From the NCBI GenBank assembly GCA_965222505.1, contig OZ244956.1, positions 3,906,001-3,970,000 on the forward strand: a stretch of DNA of 64,000 bases, given 5' to 3'. Under the pieces are notes generated by a model. That model was not told the origin of the DNA and did no database searches. It worked only from the letters and a program-made list of their open reading frames with translations. The stretch comes from G965222505 sp965222505. Lineage in GTDB: Bacteria > Bacteroidota > Rhodothermia > Rhodothermales > DATKEJ01. The translations under genes and the position numbers were made by a program. Of the stretch, positions 17,929-26,266 are shown piece after piece. Position 1 is the first letter of the stretch, and each line of letters begins with the position of its first letter.

Positions 17929-20900
17929 ATGCTTCGCTGTGTGTTTCTTTTCGCCCTGATGCTGACTTGGGCCGAGGCCCGGGCGCAGCTTAATGGTACG
18001 TACTTCATCGGGGGATTCAATCCCGATTATGCGACCCTCTCAGCAGCCGTCGCCGACCTAAACACCTTGGGCATCTCTGGCCCGGTCACCTTCCTGATCC
18101 GTGGGGGGACCTATGACGAGCAGGTGACCATCACCGACTTTACCCGCACCGGCAACCCGGACGACCGGGTCATCTTCAAAGAGCAGGCCCTGCAGAACGT
18201 GACGTGGACCTACTCCGGGGCCACCGGCTTCACCAACTGGGTTGTTAAAATTTTCGAGGCCGATTACATCACGTTCGAGGACATCACCTTTACGGCCACT
18301 GCCCCAGCACCCTACGGCTCCATCTTCTTTCTCGACGCCACGACGGGCAACACAACCTACATCACCCTTAGCGGGTGCACCCTGATTGGACTTCCCGGGG
18401 TTGATAATTCTCAGGCAGCGCTGATACGCGATGAGTTTACCGTTCCTGCCAGGTCAAATGAGGGCCTGTTGTTTGAAAACAACACCTTTCAATACGGGTA
18501 TACCGGCATATACGATATCACGGTTTGTAGTGATTGCATTGTGCGAAACAACACGTTTTCGGCCCAATATCTTTCGGGCATTTTTATCATAGATGGAGGG
18601 GGGGTGGAAATCAGCGGAAATACCTTCTCGGATTGGGTTCAATCGAGTGCCCTTTACAGAGCTGTTGATCGACGGGCGGGAGGATCAACGGTTACCGGCA
18701 ATACGGTAACCGTTAAATACGGAGCCGAGGGCATCCATGTGGGCGGGACGGGCTTGATCGCCAACAACCAGGTCTTGATGCAGGGCAGCAACGTCGAGGT
18801 AGGGATATACCTTAACGGCAATTTCTATTCCATTCTACACAATACGGTTTATGTCGACGGCCCCAGCACGGCCGACGCCCTTCAGCTCGCCAAATTAAAT
18901 GGTAATCCTGAAGACATTGTCCTCAAAAACAACCTCCTGCTCAACTTTGGGGGAGGGGCCGCCATGCGAATTTTTGTTCAAAGCTTGGTCCAGGTCTTCG
19001 ACAATGAGGAGGCCGACTTCAACAACTACTATACGACCGGATCCGAACTGATACGGCTTAACAGCACCTTCTACCCCAACATTATGCGTTGGAGACAAGC
19101 CTCCAACGCATATCAGCACGACCGCTATTCCGTCTCCAAACCCGTCTTGTTTACTTCACTCTCTTCTGCGGCGGGCCTCCATCTAGCTGGTTCGTCTCTC
19201 ACCGACGTGGCCCTGGCCGGTACCCCGATTGCCACCGTCACAGATGACATCGACGGAGACGCACGAGATGCCACCTATCCGTTTATGGGGGCCGACGAAG
19301 TGAGCAACCCGTTTGGGAACCTGAGCGGAACCTACACCGCCGGCCCTCCGAGCAGCGCCGCCGGCAAGCGTGGGGGCATGACCTTCGACGGTTTTTCGGA
19401 GGCGGTCCGGGCCATCAACATTTTCCCGATTACCGGAGACATAACGTTTAAAATCGAAGCGGGTGTATACGACGGCCAAGTATACTTTCCCAGTTCCTAC
19501 GGCGGCCCGCATGACATAACCTTTGAACCGGCGTCGCCGTCGGCCAACGTGACGATTCAATCCACCGAAGCACTCGGCGGCTCGTTCTTCCCAGGGCTGG
19601 TCACGATCCAGAAAGCGTTTGACAGCCTGACGTTCAGAGCACTCCGGTTTTCGGCCATCGCGCCGGGCACCTACAATCGCATCTTTGACATCCGAGCCAG
19701 CGTGAACCTGACGATGGAAGACTGTACATTCATCGGATCCAGCACCGGCACGGACGACAATCACTCCATGCTGTATTTTTTTACCGGCGTTTCTGACCTG
19801 TCACTCATCAATAACACCTTCACTTCCGGCTACCGGGCCGTCGACAGCGGCGGCAACCTCTCGACCGAGAACAACCTATTCACGGGCAACACCTTTACTT
19901 CGCAAAAGGAAAACGCGATAGCTCTGGACGGGGGCGGCATTTTGAGCATCAAGGACAACACGTTCACCGATGCCGCGACCTCCAACACCACCTACAGCGC
20001 CGTCTACATCAATGCAGGGACTAACATCCAGATCCTCGGCAACACCATCCGTATGAACAAAGGCCGGCGCGGCATCGAATTGGGACCGACCCCGGCTACC
20101 AGTCGGCACCTGATTGCCAATAACATGATCAGCCTCTACGGCTCCACAGGGGAGGCCGGTATCTATATCGACGGCGGAGAAGTGGACGTCTTCCACAACA
20201 CCATCTTCTCGGATGTTGGCTCCGGCTCCGGCGGCGCATTCTGGTCCGTGGCTACGGCGGTCGGCATCGAACTCAAAAACAACATCTTCTTTGCCAAAGA
20301 CACCCGGCCGGCGATGCGCATCGACAAAGTCTTCAATCTCCAGGCCAGCGATTACAACAACCTCTTCTCCTCTGGCCCCACGCTGGTGGATTGGGTTGGC
20401 ACCTCCTACACGACCCTTGCCGCCTACCAAGCCGGCACCGGCTTCGACCCCAACTCGGTCACGCAAAACGTCACCTTTGTTTCTCCGTCGGTTCCGTACA
20501 ACCTTCACCTGACCGGCAGTTCCATCGGAGATGCCACCCTAGCCGGCACCCCCCTGGCCACCGTCCCCGAAGACTTCGACGGCGAGACACGCTCCTCCTT
20601 TGCCCCCTACATGGGAGCCGATGAAGCCGCACAACTCTTCAACATCGACCTAGACCTGACGCTCATCCTCTCCGGAGCCCTCACTGGCACGGCGCTGCCC
20701 ATGCGTACTGATCTCAACAGCAGCGGCATCCTAGAAGCCAACGCCCTGATGAATCCCTACGCTGGTGCCCCCTATAGTTGTGGCGGATCGGTTAGCGTCC
20801 CCGCCGGTTTCTTCACGGCCAACCCAGACATCGTCGATTGGGTCTGCCTCCAGCTACGCACCGGCAACCCGGCCAGTCCCCCAATGAACGTCGTGGCCGA

Positions 20901-21327
20901 GGCACCGGCCTTCATCAAGTCCAACGGCAAAATCGTCAGCTACCAAAACCCGACGGCCAAGCCGGAATTCGACGCTTCGATGGATTTATACTGGGTGACG
21001 GTCTTGCACCGCAACCACCTCTCCGTGATGAGTGCCTTCACGGTTGATGCCACCTCCGGTACGGGCAGCTATGATTTCGGCAGTTTCGATGCCTACGGCA
21101 CCAACCCGCAGCGCCCAGTGCCTTTCGGTCTGTTCTCGATGTGGGGTGGTGATGGGGACGGCAACGGGCAGGTGACGGCCTTCGATTTTCTTAACACTTG
21201 GCTACCCATCAATGGGGGACTCCCGGGTTACAACGGCGGCGATTTCAACATGGACGGCTCGGGTACGGCCTTTGATTTCTTAACGACGTGGTTGCCGGCC
21301 AACGGGCTGGCCTCTCAGGTACCGTGA
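17929..21327 (+). CDS. Secreted right-handed beta-helix protein with internal duplication and dockerin-like C-terminus
   Basis: A 1132-residue protein with a signal peptide (cleavage near ARAQ). Two long homologous halves each open with a GTY...GPVTF/GDITF...GGTYDEQV/AGVYDGQV block. Each continues through beta-helix coils rich in NNTF, GNTI and LTL turns, and closes with LHL.GSS..D..LAGTP.ATV..D.DG...MGADE (near residues 420-470 and 860-910). The last 60 residues hold two Asp-rich calcium-loop repeats (DGDGNGQVTAFDF and DFNMDGSGTAFDF), resembling dockerin or EF-hand elements rather than a T9SS domain. It is probably a surface or polysaccharide-binding protein. No catalytic site can be assigned. 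Confidence 0.75.
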   Translation: MLRCVFLFALMLTWAEARAQLNGTYFIGGFNPDYATLSAAVADLNTLGISGPVTFLIRGGTYDEQVTITDFTRTGNPDDRVIFKEQALQNVTWTYSGATGFTNWVVKIFEADYITFEDITFTATAPAPYGSIFFLDATTGNTTYITLSGCTLIGLPGVDNSQAALIRDEFTVPARSNEGLLFENNTFQYGYTGIYDITVCSDCIVRNNTFSAQYLSGIFIIDGGGVEISGNTFSDWVQSSALYRAVDRRAGGSTVTGNTVTVKYGAEGIHVGGTGLIANNQVLMQGSNVEVGIYLNGNFYSILHNTVYVDGPSTADALQLAKLNGNPEDIVLKNNLLLNFGGGAAMRIFVQSLVQVFDNEEADFNNYYTTGSELIRLNSTFYPNIMRWRQASNAYQHDRYSVSKPVLFTSLSSAAGLHLAGSSLTDVALAGTPIATVTDDIDGDARDATYPFMGADEVSNPFGNLSGTYTAGPPSSAAGKRGGMTFDGFSEAVRAINIFPITGDITFKIEAGVYDGQVYFPSSYGGPHDITFEPASPSANVTIQSTEALGGSFFPGLVTIQKAFDSLTFRALRFSAIAPGTYNRIFDIRASVNLTMEDCTFIGSSTGTDDNHSMLYFFTGVSDLSLINNTFTSGYRAVDSGGNLSTENNLFTGNTFTSQKENAIALDGGGILSIKDNTFTDAATSNTTYSAVYINAGTNIQILGNTIRMNKGRRGIELGPTPATSRHLIANNMISLYGSTGEAGIYIDGGEVDVFHNTIFSDVGSGSGGAFWSVATAVGIELKNNIFFAKDTRPAMRIDKVFNLQASDYNNLFSSGPTLVDWVGTSYTTLAAYQAGTGFDPNSVTQNVTFVSPSVPYNLHLTGSSIGDATLAGTPLATVPEDFDGETRSSFAPYMGADEAAQLFNIDLDLTLILSGALTGTALPMRTDLNSSGILEANALMNPYAGAPYSCGGSVSVPAGFFTANPDIVDWVCLQLRTGNPASPPMNVVAEAPAFIKSNGKIVSYQNPTAKPEFDASMDLYWVTVLHRNHLSVMSAFTVDATSGTGSYDFGSFDAYGTNPQRPVPFGLFSMWGGDGDGNGQVTAFDFLNTWLPINGGLPGYNGGDFNMDGSGTAFDFLTTWLPANGLASQVP

Positions 21328-21414
21328 TTGACCCGGACGTTGCATGAGTTCTCCCGAACCCACCTACACGAAGGATTCGCCCTGTCAAGGGGAAGTTTCT
21401 TGTGTATTTGCCTC

Positions 21415-21837
21415 TTATTCGTCTTGTACGAAGTGCAGGATCGCACCCTCTAAGTCTATGATTTCCAAACCATCGGCTGTTTCTCGGAGTTCTATGGCGT
21501 TATCTAGGATATTACCGTATACCAAGTCCGAGGAGTCACTACAGTGAGCAAAGGTTGAAGCTATCATATCCACCATAAAGGCAGTATCAGCCTGTCGGAA
21601 AACACCCGTGTACTGGTTACAATCAGCCCGCCCACTGAACATAAAGTCGTTCTCGAATGTGAGTGTGTAGATTTCAGCACCGAGTGTGGATGTAGGGCTA
21701 CGTAAGGGCACAAGCGTTCCATCTACTGCCGTGATCCGGGTGAGTAGCCATGAGGTGCCGACAAAGGTTTTAAGAACAGAAGCTGCTTGTTGCGCGTCGG
21801 TCAATAGGGCTTGGTCGGGAGGTATTGGGAAGCTCAT
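21415..21837 (-). CDS. META-domain (HslJ-like) protein
   Basis: A 140-residue protein matching the META/HslJ pattern: SWLLTRI near the N-terminus, YTLTFEND, then FSGRADCNQYTGVF with its DCN core, and MIASTFAHC. META domains occur in heat-inducible or secreted proteins of unknown biochemical role. The annotated start gives no signal peptide, although most relatives are lipoproteins. The DNA is more AT-rich than its neighbours, suggesting recent arrival or weak constraint. It stands alone, convergent with the beta-helix gene. Confidence 0.7.
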   Translation of the reverse strand: MSFPIPPDQALLTDAQQAASVLKTFVGTSWLLTRITAVDGTLVPLRSPTSTLGAEIYTLTFENDFMFSGRADCNQYTGVFRQADTAFMVDMIASTFAHCSDSSDLVYGNILDNAIELRETADGLEIIDLEGAILHFVQDE

Positions 21838-22038
21838 TGACAGGGTTGTTCGAGCAGGTCCCGAAGAAAAGGGCCAGCATCATAATGTATCTCATCAGCT
21901 TAGCATTTAACGGAATGGGGAGATCGTTTGTACGCTTAAGACAACACAGACCTCTGTTTTACTCCATCGGCAGCATTGGGCTGTAAGGGTGATCTCATAT
22001 TATAAGGGATCTATGATAAGACTGTGCTTTGTTTTCTT
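21838..22038. other. AT-richer intergenic stretch
   Basis: I see no credible gene here. It separates the META-domain gene from the intergenic repeat copy at 22039 and the truncated GH2 gene, and is AT-richer than the surrounding genes. No hairpin or promoter stood out. Confidence 0.5.
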
Positions 22039-22084
22039 GTCATTGCGAGACAGGGCCAACGGCCCTGACGCGGCAATCCCATTA
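22039..22084. repeat. Intergenic inverted-repeat element, copy 3 (half copy)
   Basis: This begins GTCATTGCGA and carries the perfect CAGGGCC-AAC-GGCCCTG hairpin and ACGCGGCAATCCCATTA, aligning with the first half of copy 2 (9381 onward). The second half, with the closing TCGCGATGAC, is missing. The sequence changes abruptly into the 3' end of the truncated GH2 gene, whose stop codon at 22082-22084 is contributed by the repeat. Confidence 0.8.
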
Positions 22085-22918
22085 CGAGCGTAGGTGCTTG
22101 CCGCGCCGGCACCGCATCATGTTGCAGTTGAGGTCGACCACCAGATCCAGGGTCTCTTGCAGGCGGTCGGCATCCCGGCTGTGGAGGGCATCTACCGGGA
22201 TCCAGTTTGAGCCCTTGACGAAGATCGGCTCGTTGTTGACGACGAACTGAAACGCGCCGTCGCCCTCCGGGGTGAGGGTATCCGTCATGTCCAGTTTGAT
22301 GGTTCGGAAACCGTACCGCATCTGCCACTCGGCCACGGGTTTACCGTCTCCGTTCAGCAGGTCCAGACGCACATCGTAGAGCGCGGCTTCGCCGTAGCTC
22401 CTGGGCCACCAGAGGTCGATGTTTTCCATGGCCCAAGCCCCGGCGTCAACGGGGGCCTCCTGGGCGGCCAACACTGTTGAATCAATGCCAATCACGAGGT
22501 GGTTCATGCCGGGGCGCAGTACGTCGGTTACGTCCAGCCGATGGGGAATGAGCATGTTTTCCAGGGTGCCCATGCACGTTCCGTTAAGCCAGACGCCGGC
22601 GAGGGTATCCACGCCGTTTAGCACCAGTTCGTATTGGGCTGTGCCCGGGGTTTCCGTAAACATGAAGTCGCGCGAAAACCACCACTGGTTTGTTTCCAGC
22701 ATTCGAAGTTGGTAGATGTTGTGTGCTTTGTCCAGATCCTCCGGCAGTAACCCGGCGCGGATCAGGTCCAGTTCCACATTGCCGGGCACGTGTGCCGGAA
22801 TACGGGTCCAGTCGGTCGGAATTTCGGGATGGGTCATGCGGGCGGCCCGTTTTTGTTGGGGGCCGTACCAAAGGGTCCATTCGCCGTTCAGGTTGATGCG
22901 TTGCATGGAGACGGACAT
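22082..22918 (-). pseudogene. GH2 beta-mannosidase-like gene, 3' truncated
   Basis: The 278 codons encode the N-terminal jelly-roll and the start of the Ig-like region of a family 2 glycoside hydrolase, with beta-mannosidase features: LNGEWTLWYG, VPGNVELDLIRAGLLPEDL, WWFSRDF, VNNEPIFVKGSNWIP and LNCNMMRC. Intact relatives are about 800-900 residues long, and the WGGG(I/V)YE segment expected right after NMMRC is replaced by nine unrelated residues and a stop inside the repeat at 22039-22084. The whole catalytic barrel is missing, so the product is almost certainly inactive. It starts five bases after the SIS gene in a minus-strand operon. Confidence 0.82.
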
Positions 22919-22923
22919 AAAGA

Positions 22924-23541
22924 TTAGGACGGGAAAAAGTGGGCTTCCAACATGCGAGTCAGCGCGTGGTAGACCGGCAGATGCAACTCCTGGGCCTTAT
23001 AGGTCTCTGTTTCCGGGACGCAGATACAAACGTCACACAACCCGGCCATTTTACCGCCGTCCTGGCCTGTCAAGCCGAGGGAGGGCATGTCTTTGGCGCG
23101 GGCCACCTTCAGGGCATGCACAACGTTGATCGAATTGCCGGATGTACTGATGGCCCAGAGGATGTCCCCCGGCCGCCCATAGCCCGCCACTTGCTGTGCA
23201 AAAACAAGCTCCGGCTCCACATCATTGGCGAAGGCACTCACCAGACTATCGGCACCGTTCAGGGGGAACGCGCGCAGGGCACCTTGCAGCCGGTCGGCGA
23301 GGTGTTCATCTTTGAGCCGGGCGCGGAGGGTGGCTGAAATGGGCCGATGCGCCGTGAAGGATTTCATCAACTCCCCCACGATGTGCTGGGCATCAGCCGC
23401 AGACCCGCCATTGCCGCAGATGTAGACCACCCCGTCCCGCGCATAGCAGGTACAAAGCAGGTCAAAGGCCGCTTCCAGATCGGCCCGGCAGGAGGCCAGC
23501 CGGGGGTAGCGGTCGAAGAGTTCTTGTATGTAAACGTTCAT
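22924..23541 (-). CDS. SIS-domain phosphosugar isomerase (GmhA-like)
   Basis: A 205-residue sugar isomerase-domain protein. The phosphosugar loop CGNGGSAADAQHIVGEL and the second block WAISTSGNSINVVHAL are typical of phosphoheptose isomerases and related aldo/keto phosphosugar isomerases. I start it at ATG 23541 (MNVYIQELF), the first ATG before the conserved helix; an upstream in-frame ATG at 23580 falls in a degenerate repeat. It lies between a ROK kinase and a GH2 remnant, so a role in interconverting a phosphorylated hexose or heptose from glycan breakdown is more likely than lipopolysaccharide synthesis (inference). Cytoplasmic. Confidence 0.83.
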   Translation of the reverse strand: MNVYIQELFDRYPRLASCRADLEAAFDLLCTCYARDGVVYICGNGGSAADAQHIVGELMKSFTAHRPISATLRARLKDEHLADRLQGALRAFPLNGADSLVSAFANDVEPELVFAQQVAGYGRPGDILWAISTSGNSINVVHALKVARAKDMPSLGLTGQDGGKMAGLCDVCICVPETETYKAQELHLPVYHALTRMLEAHFFPS

Positions 23542-23555
23542 GCTTTTATTGATTC

Positions 23556-23612
23556 GTTCTACGTGCGACGTTAGGGACAAGAAACGTAGAACTTAGAACG
23601 TAGAACGTACTT
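23556..23612. repeat. Degenerate short tandem repeat (CGTAGAAC/CGTGCGAC type)
   Basis: The spacer between the ROK kinase and SIS genes, running into the end of the kinase gene, is built of near-copies of an 8-9 bp unit: CTACGTGCGACGTTA, then AACGTAGAAC, TTAGAACGTAGAACGTA. Related units appear at 62110-62133. It is probably a low-complexity intergenic repeat family; no function is evident. Confidence 0.55.
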
Positions 23613-24534
23613 GCGCCACGGTTAACGCGGCCACGTCCCCAATGCGTTCGCCGAGTTCGGCACCGCGCACGGTACACACCTTCAGGGCGTGGGACAGGCA
23701 CTCGGCCTGCATCACCCGTTCCATGGCCGGACGGAGCAGGGCTTCGGCCCGGACGAAAATACTGCCGATGACGATGCGTTCCACGTTCAGGAGGTCGACG
23801 GCCATCGAGAGGGCACGGCCCAGCATTTCACCGGTCTCGGTATAGATGGCTTGCGCGAGGGCATCGCCCTGTCCGGCGGCCTCGGCTACCGTTTTGGCCG
23901 ACAGGGTTGCAGCGTCGGTTAACAGGGACGCACCGCCCTGTTCGATGTGGGCGTCCAGCCGAAGCTGGGCCACCTGTGCGATCCCGCTGCCACCGCAATA
24001 GCCTTCCACCGAACCGGCCTTGCCGTAGCCGATGGGTCCGCCGGGGGTCAGGCGGATGTGGCCGATTTCCCCGGCATTGCCGTTGGTGCCCTCATAGAGT
24101 TTGCCGTCCAGGACCAGTCCGCAGCCGAAGCCGGTGCCCATGGTGCAGAACATCATGTTCCGGGTGCCGCGTCCGGCTCCGTGTTTCCACTCGGCGAGCG
24201 CCCCCGCATTGGCATCGTTTTGCAGGAAGGCCGGTATGCCGAAGCGATCCTGAAACTGTGCCACAATGGGCACTTCATCCCAGCCCGGCAGGTTGGGGGG
24301 GGAGAGCACCAGGCCCTGATCGGCATCCAGCGGCCCCCCGCAGACAATCCCGATGGCTTCGACCGGCCCATGCGCGTCAAGCAGGTCTTGCGTATGGCGG
24401 TAGAGCAGGGCCAGCGTTGCGTCCGGCCCATCGCCGGTGGGGACCCGTCGTTTGCCGAGCACATCGGCATTTTCATCCCCGATGCACACCGCGCATTTGG
24501 TCCCGCCGATGTCAATGCCGAGGTAGTGGTTCAT
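23593..24534 (-). CDS. ROK-family sugar kinase
   Basis: A 313-residue ROK kinase. The N-terminal phosphate loop is LGIDIGGTKCAVCIG. The catalytic region contains LQNDANAGALAEW and the glycine-rich MGTGFGCGLVLDGKLYEG. A zinc-site-like segment GEIGHIRLTPGG is followed by EGYCGGSG, shorter than the full four-Cys/His ROK motif. I start at ATG 24534 (MNHYLG); the reading frame continues upstream without a stop into a permease fragment that is not part of a normal ROK protein. It likely phosphorylates glucose, mannose or N-acetylhexosamine at C6 in the cytoplasm and feeds the SIS isomerase encoded next. Confidence 0.86.
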   Translation of the reverse strand: MNHYLGIDIGGTKCAVCIGDENADVLGKRRVPTGDGPDATLALLYRHTQDLLDAHGPVEAIGIVCGGPLDADQGLVLSPPNLPGWDEVPIVAQFQDRFGIPAFLQNDANAGALAEWKHGAGRGTRNMMFCTMGTGFGCGLVLDGKLYEGTNGNAGEIGHIRLTPGGPIGYGKAGSVEGYCGGSGIAQVAQLRLDAHIEQGGASLLTDAATLSAKTVAEAAGQGDALAQAIYTETGEMLGRALSMAVDLLNVERIVIGSIFVRAEALLRPAMERVMQAECLSHALKVCTVRGAELGERIGDVAALTVAQVRSTF

Positions 24535-24590
24535 GGGGGGAGGATTGAGTAATGTTGTGAAGGGTGAAGGTGTGATGTTTGTATAGTTCG

Positions 24591-24837
24591 TAGAGAGCCA
24601 ACCGAAGAGGGGATCCGTGACGGCATCCACCAGCCGGTTGATCAGCAGCGCCGTGCTGACCAGACCGGGGCTTACATGCAGGAGGATGTTGAAGACCGGC
24701 CAGGCCATCGAGGGGTAGAGCCAGTTGCCCCACACGTCATTCGCCGTGCCCAGGCCGTAAATGACCTTCTGGTGGACCGGTACCTTGTCTTCCGGTTTTG
24801 TGACCGTTGGTGGGCCGGATGGTTGGGGTTCAGTCAA
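24591..24837 (-). pseudogene. GPH-family sugar permease fragment, in frame with the ROK kinase
   Basis: About 82 codons encode the start of a glycoside-pentoside-hexuronide symporter: VIYGLGTANDVWGNWLY, a first membrane segment, then INRLVDAVTDPLFGWLS, the conserved loop after helix 2. Intact members have about 450 residues and continue with DxTxTRxGRRRP; here the match stops after GWLS. Some 20 low-complexity residues (T, P, N-rich) then lead without a stop into ATG 24534 of the kinase. The joint is near 24590. This looks like an internal deletion that removed the other ten or so membrane helices. Confidence 0.75.
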
Positions 24838-24874
24838 TGGGTTCCAGGCTCATGGGTATAGTAAAACGGTGAGG

Positions 24875-26266
24875 TTATCTGTGTGCGATCACGAAAGGGG
24901 ACGTACGCTGGTCGTTGCCGATCCGGACCTGCACCAAATAGACGCCGGGCGGCAGGCCGCCGAGCGGGATACGCAGGTTCGATGCGCCATGCACGGGTAA
25001 TTTTCGGGCCAATACCTTTCGGCCGAGGGGGTCAAAAACCGTAACGGACCCCTCGTGGCCCACCGGTTCACCGGTTACCTGAAGGGTTAGGGTGCCGGCG
25101 GCCGGGTGGGGAAAAAGGGCCACGTCAAACGCAGGCGGGAGTGGTACGTCCTCCACCCCGACCGGCCCCATTGGCCGGACATACCAGACGGTGCCCTCCG
25201 GGTCGGAGCCAAATGCGTGGTAGACGATGTGCAGGCTGCCGTCTTTCGGGCAGCGCGCCATGTCCACCTGTTGACCGAGGCGGGTGCCGGTGTCCGTTTC
25301 GTCCAGGACGGTCTCATAGGTCCAATTGCCCGGCGTGCCGTGGGCATAGCGTATCACGACTTGATCCCCGTAGACGAGGTGTGCCGTGTTGGTTTCGTCA
25401 AGCGCCAGGGCCACGATGCGCCGTGCTCCGGCAAAACCAAGCCCGATGTTCGAGAGGGTATCGACGTCGGTAATGGTCCAGGCCCCGTTGCTGCGGTGGG
25501 CGTACCGGATGGCACCGCCTCCCCCGAGGTGTTGGTAGTAGGCCACGTGCAGATCGCCGTTTTTATCCAGGGCAAGCGACGGAAACCGTCCGACATCATC
25601 GGTGCTGTCTACGACGCTGATGGTCCAGTTGCCGCGTGCGCGTTCGGCCAATTCCAGATCGGCGGTACCATCGTTGTAATAGGCAATCGCCGGTTCCCCA
25701 TTGGCTCCGATGACGATGGACGTGGCGTGTGCATACATGATGGAGGGGGATCCCACGCCGGTCACGTTCCAGGTCCCGTTCGGGCTGCGCCGGGCATGTT
25801 CCACTCCGCGCCCGCCGAACCCTGAGGGATCGACGGAACTGGTATGGAGGATGCCTTCGTCTGTGATCAGGATGCTGTTGTCCCAGCCGTCGTGCCCCGC
25901 ATCTTCAATGCGTTCCAGCGACCACGTATTTCCCTGCCGAGATGCTACTACCTGGTCTTCGAGGTCGTGGTCGTGGTAGTTGATGTACACCCCGCCTGCG
26001 GTATCGGCGGCGACGTCCAGGGGGCCGTAAAAATAGCCCGTTGCGACGGGTGTGATCTCTGGTTGTTCTCCAGCGGCTATGCGCGCATGGCGGACGTAGC
26101 CCTCGTTGGCCTCCAGCATGTAACTGACCTCGGCCGTGCAATCCGGTCCTAGCGCAAGGGCGGCTTTGATGCCGGTATCCACCCGTACCTGTACCCACTG
26201 GGCATGGGCAGCCGGGGTCCATGCCAGGAGGAACAGAAGGGTGAGGGCTAAGGGTCGGGTATGCAT
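24875..26266 (-). CDS. Secreted beta-propeller-like protein with T9SS sorting domain
   Basis: A 463-residue protein with a signal peptide (cleavage near AHAQ). Repeating blades carry motifs such as GEPAIAYYNDGTADLELAER, GDLHVAYYQHLGGGGAIRYAHR and NTAHLVYGDQVVIRYAHG, consistent with a sugar-binding or BNR-like propeller. The last 80 residues are a T9SS type A domain (LFPHPAAGTLTLQV ... PPGVYLVQVRI). Its ATG overlaps the TGA of the ROK regulator (TGATG), so it is translationally coupled to it. It may bind the glycan whose uptake the operon serves; no catalytic residues were recognised. Confidence 0.78.
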   Translation of the reverse strand: MHTRPLALTLLFLLAWTPAAHAQWVQVRVDTGIKAALALGPDCTAEVSYMLEANEGYVRHARIAAGEQPEITPVATGYFYGPLDVAADTAGGVYINYHDHDLEDQVVASRQGNTWSLERIEDAGHDGWDNSILITDEGILHTSSVDPSGFGGRGVEHARRSPNGTWNVTGVGSPSIMYAHATSIVIGANGEPAIAYYNDGTADLELAERARGNWTISVVDSTDDVGRFPSLALDKNGDLHVAYYQHLGGGGAIRYAHRSNGAWTITDVDTLSNIGLGFAGARRIVALALDETNTAHLVYGDQVVIRYAHGTPGNWTYETVLDETDTGTRLGQQVDMARCPKDGSLHIVYHAFGSDPEGTVWYVRPMGPVGVEDVPLPPAFDVALFPHPAAGTLTLQVTGEPVGHEGSVTVFDPLGRKVLARKLPVHGASNLRIPLGGLPPGVYLVQVRIGNDQRTSPFVIAHR

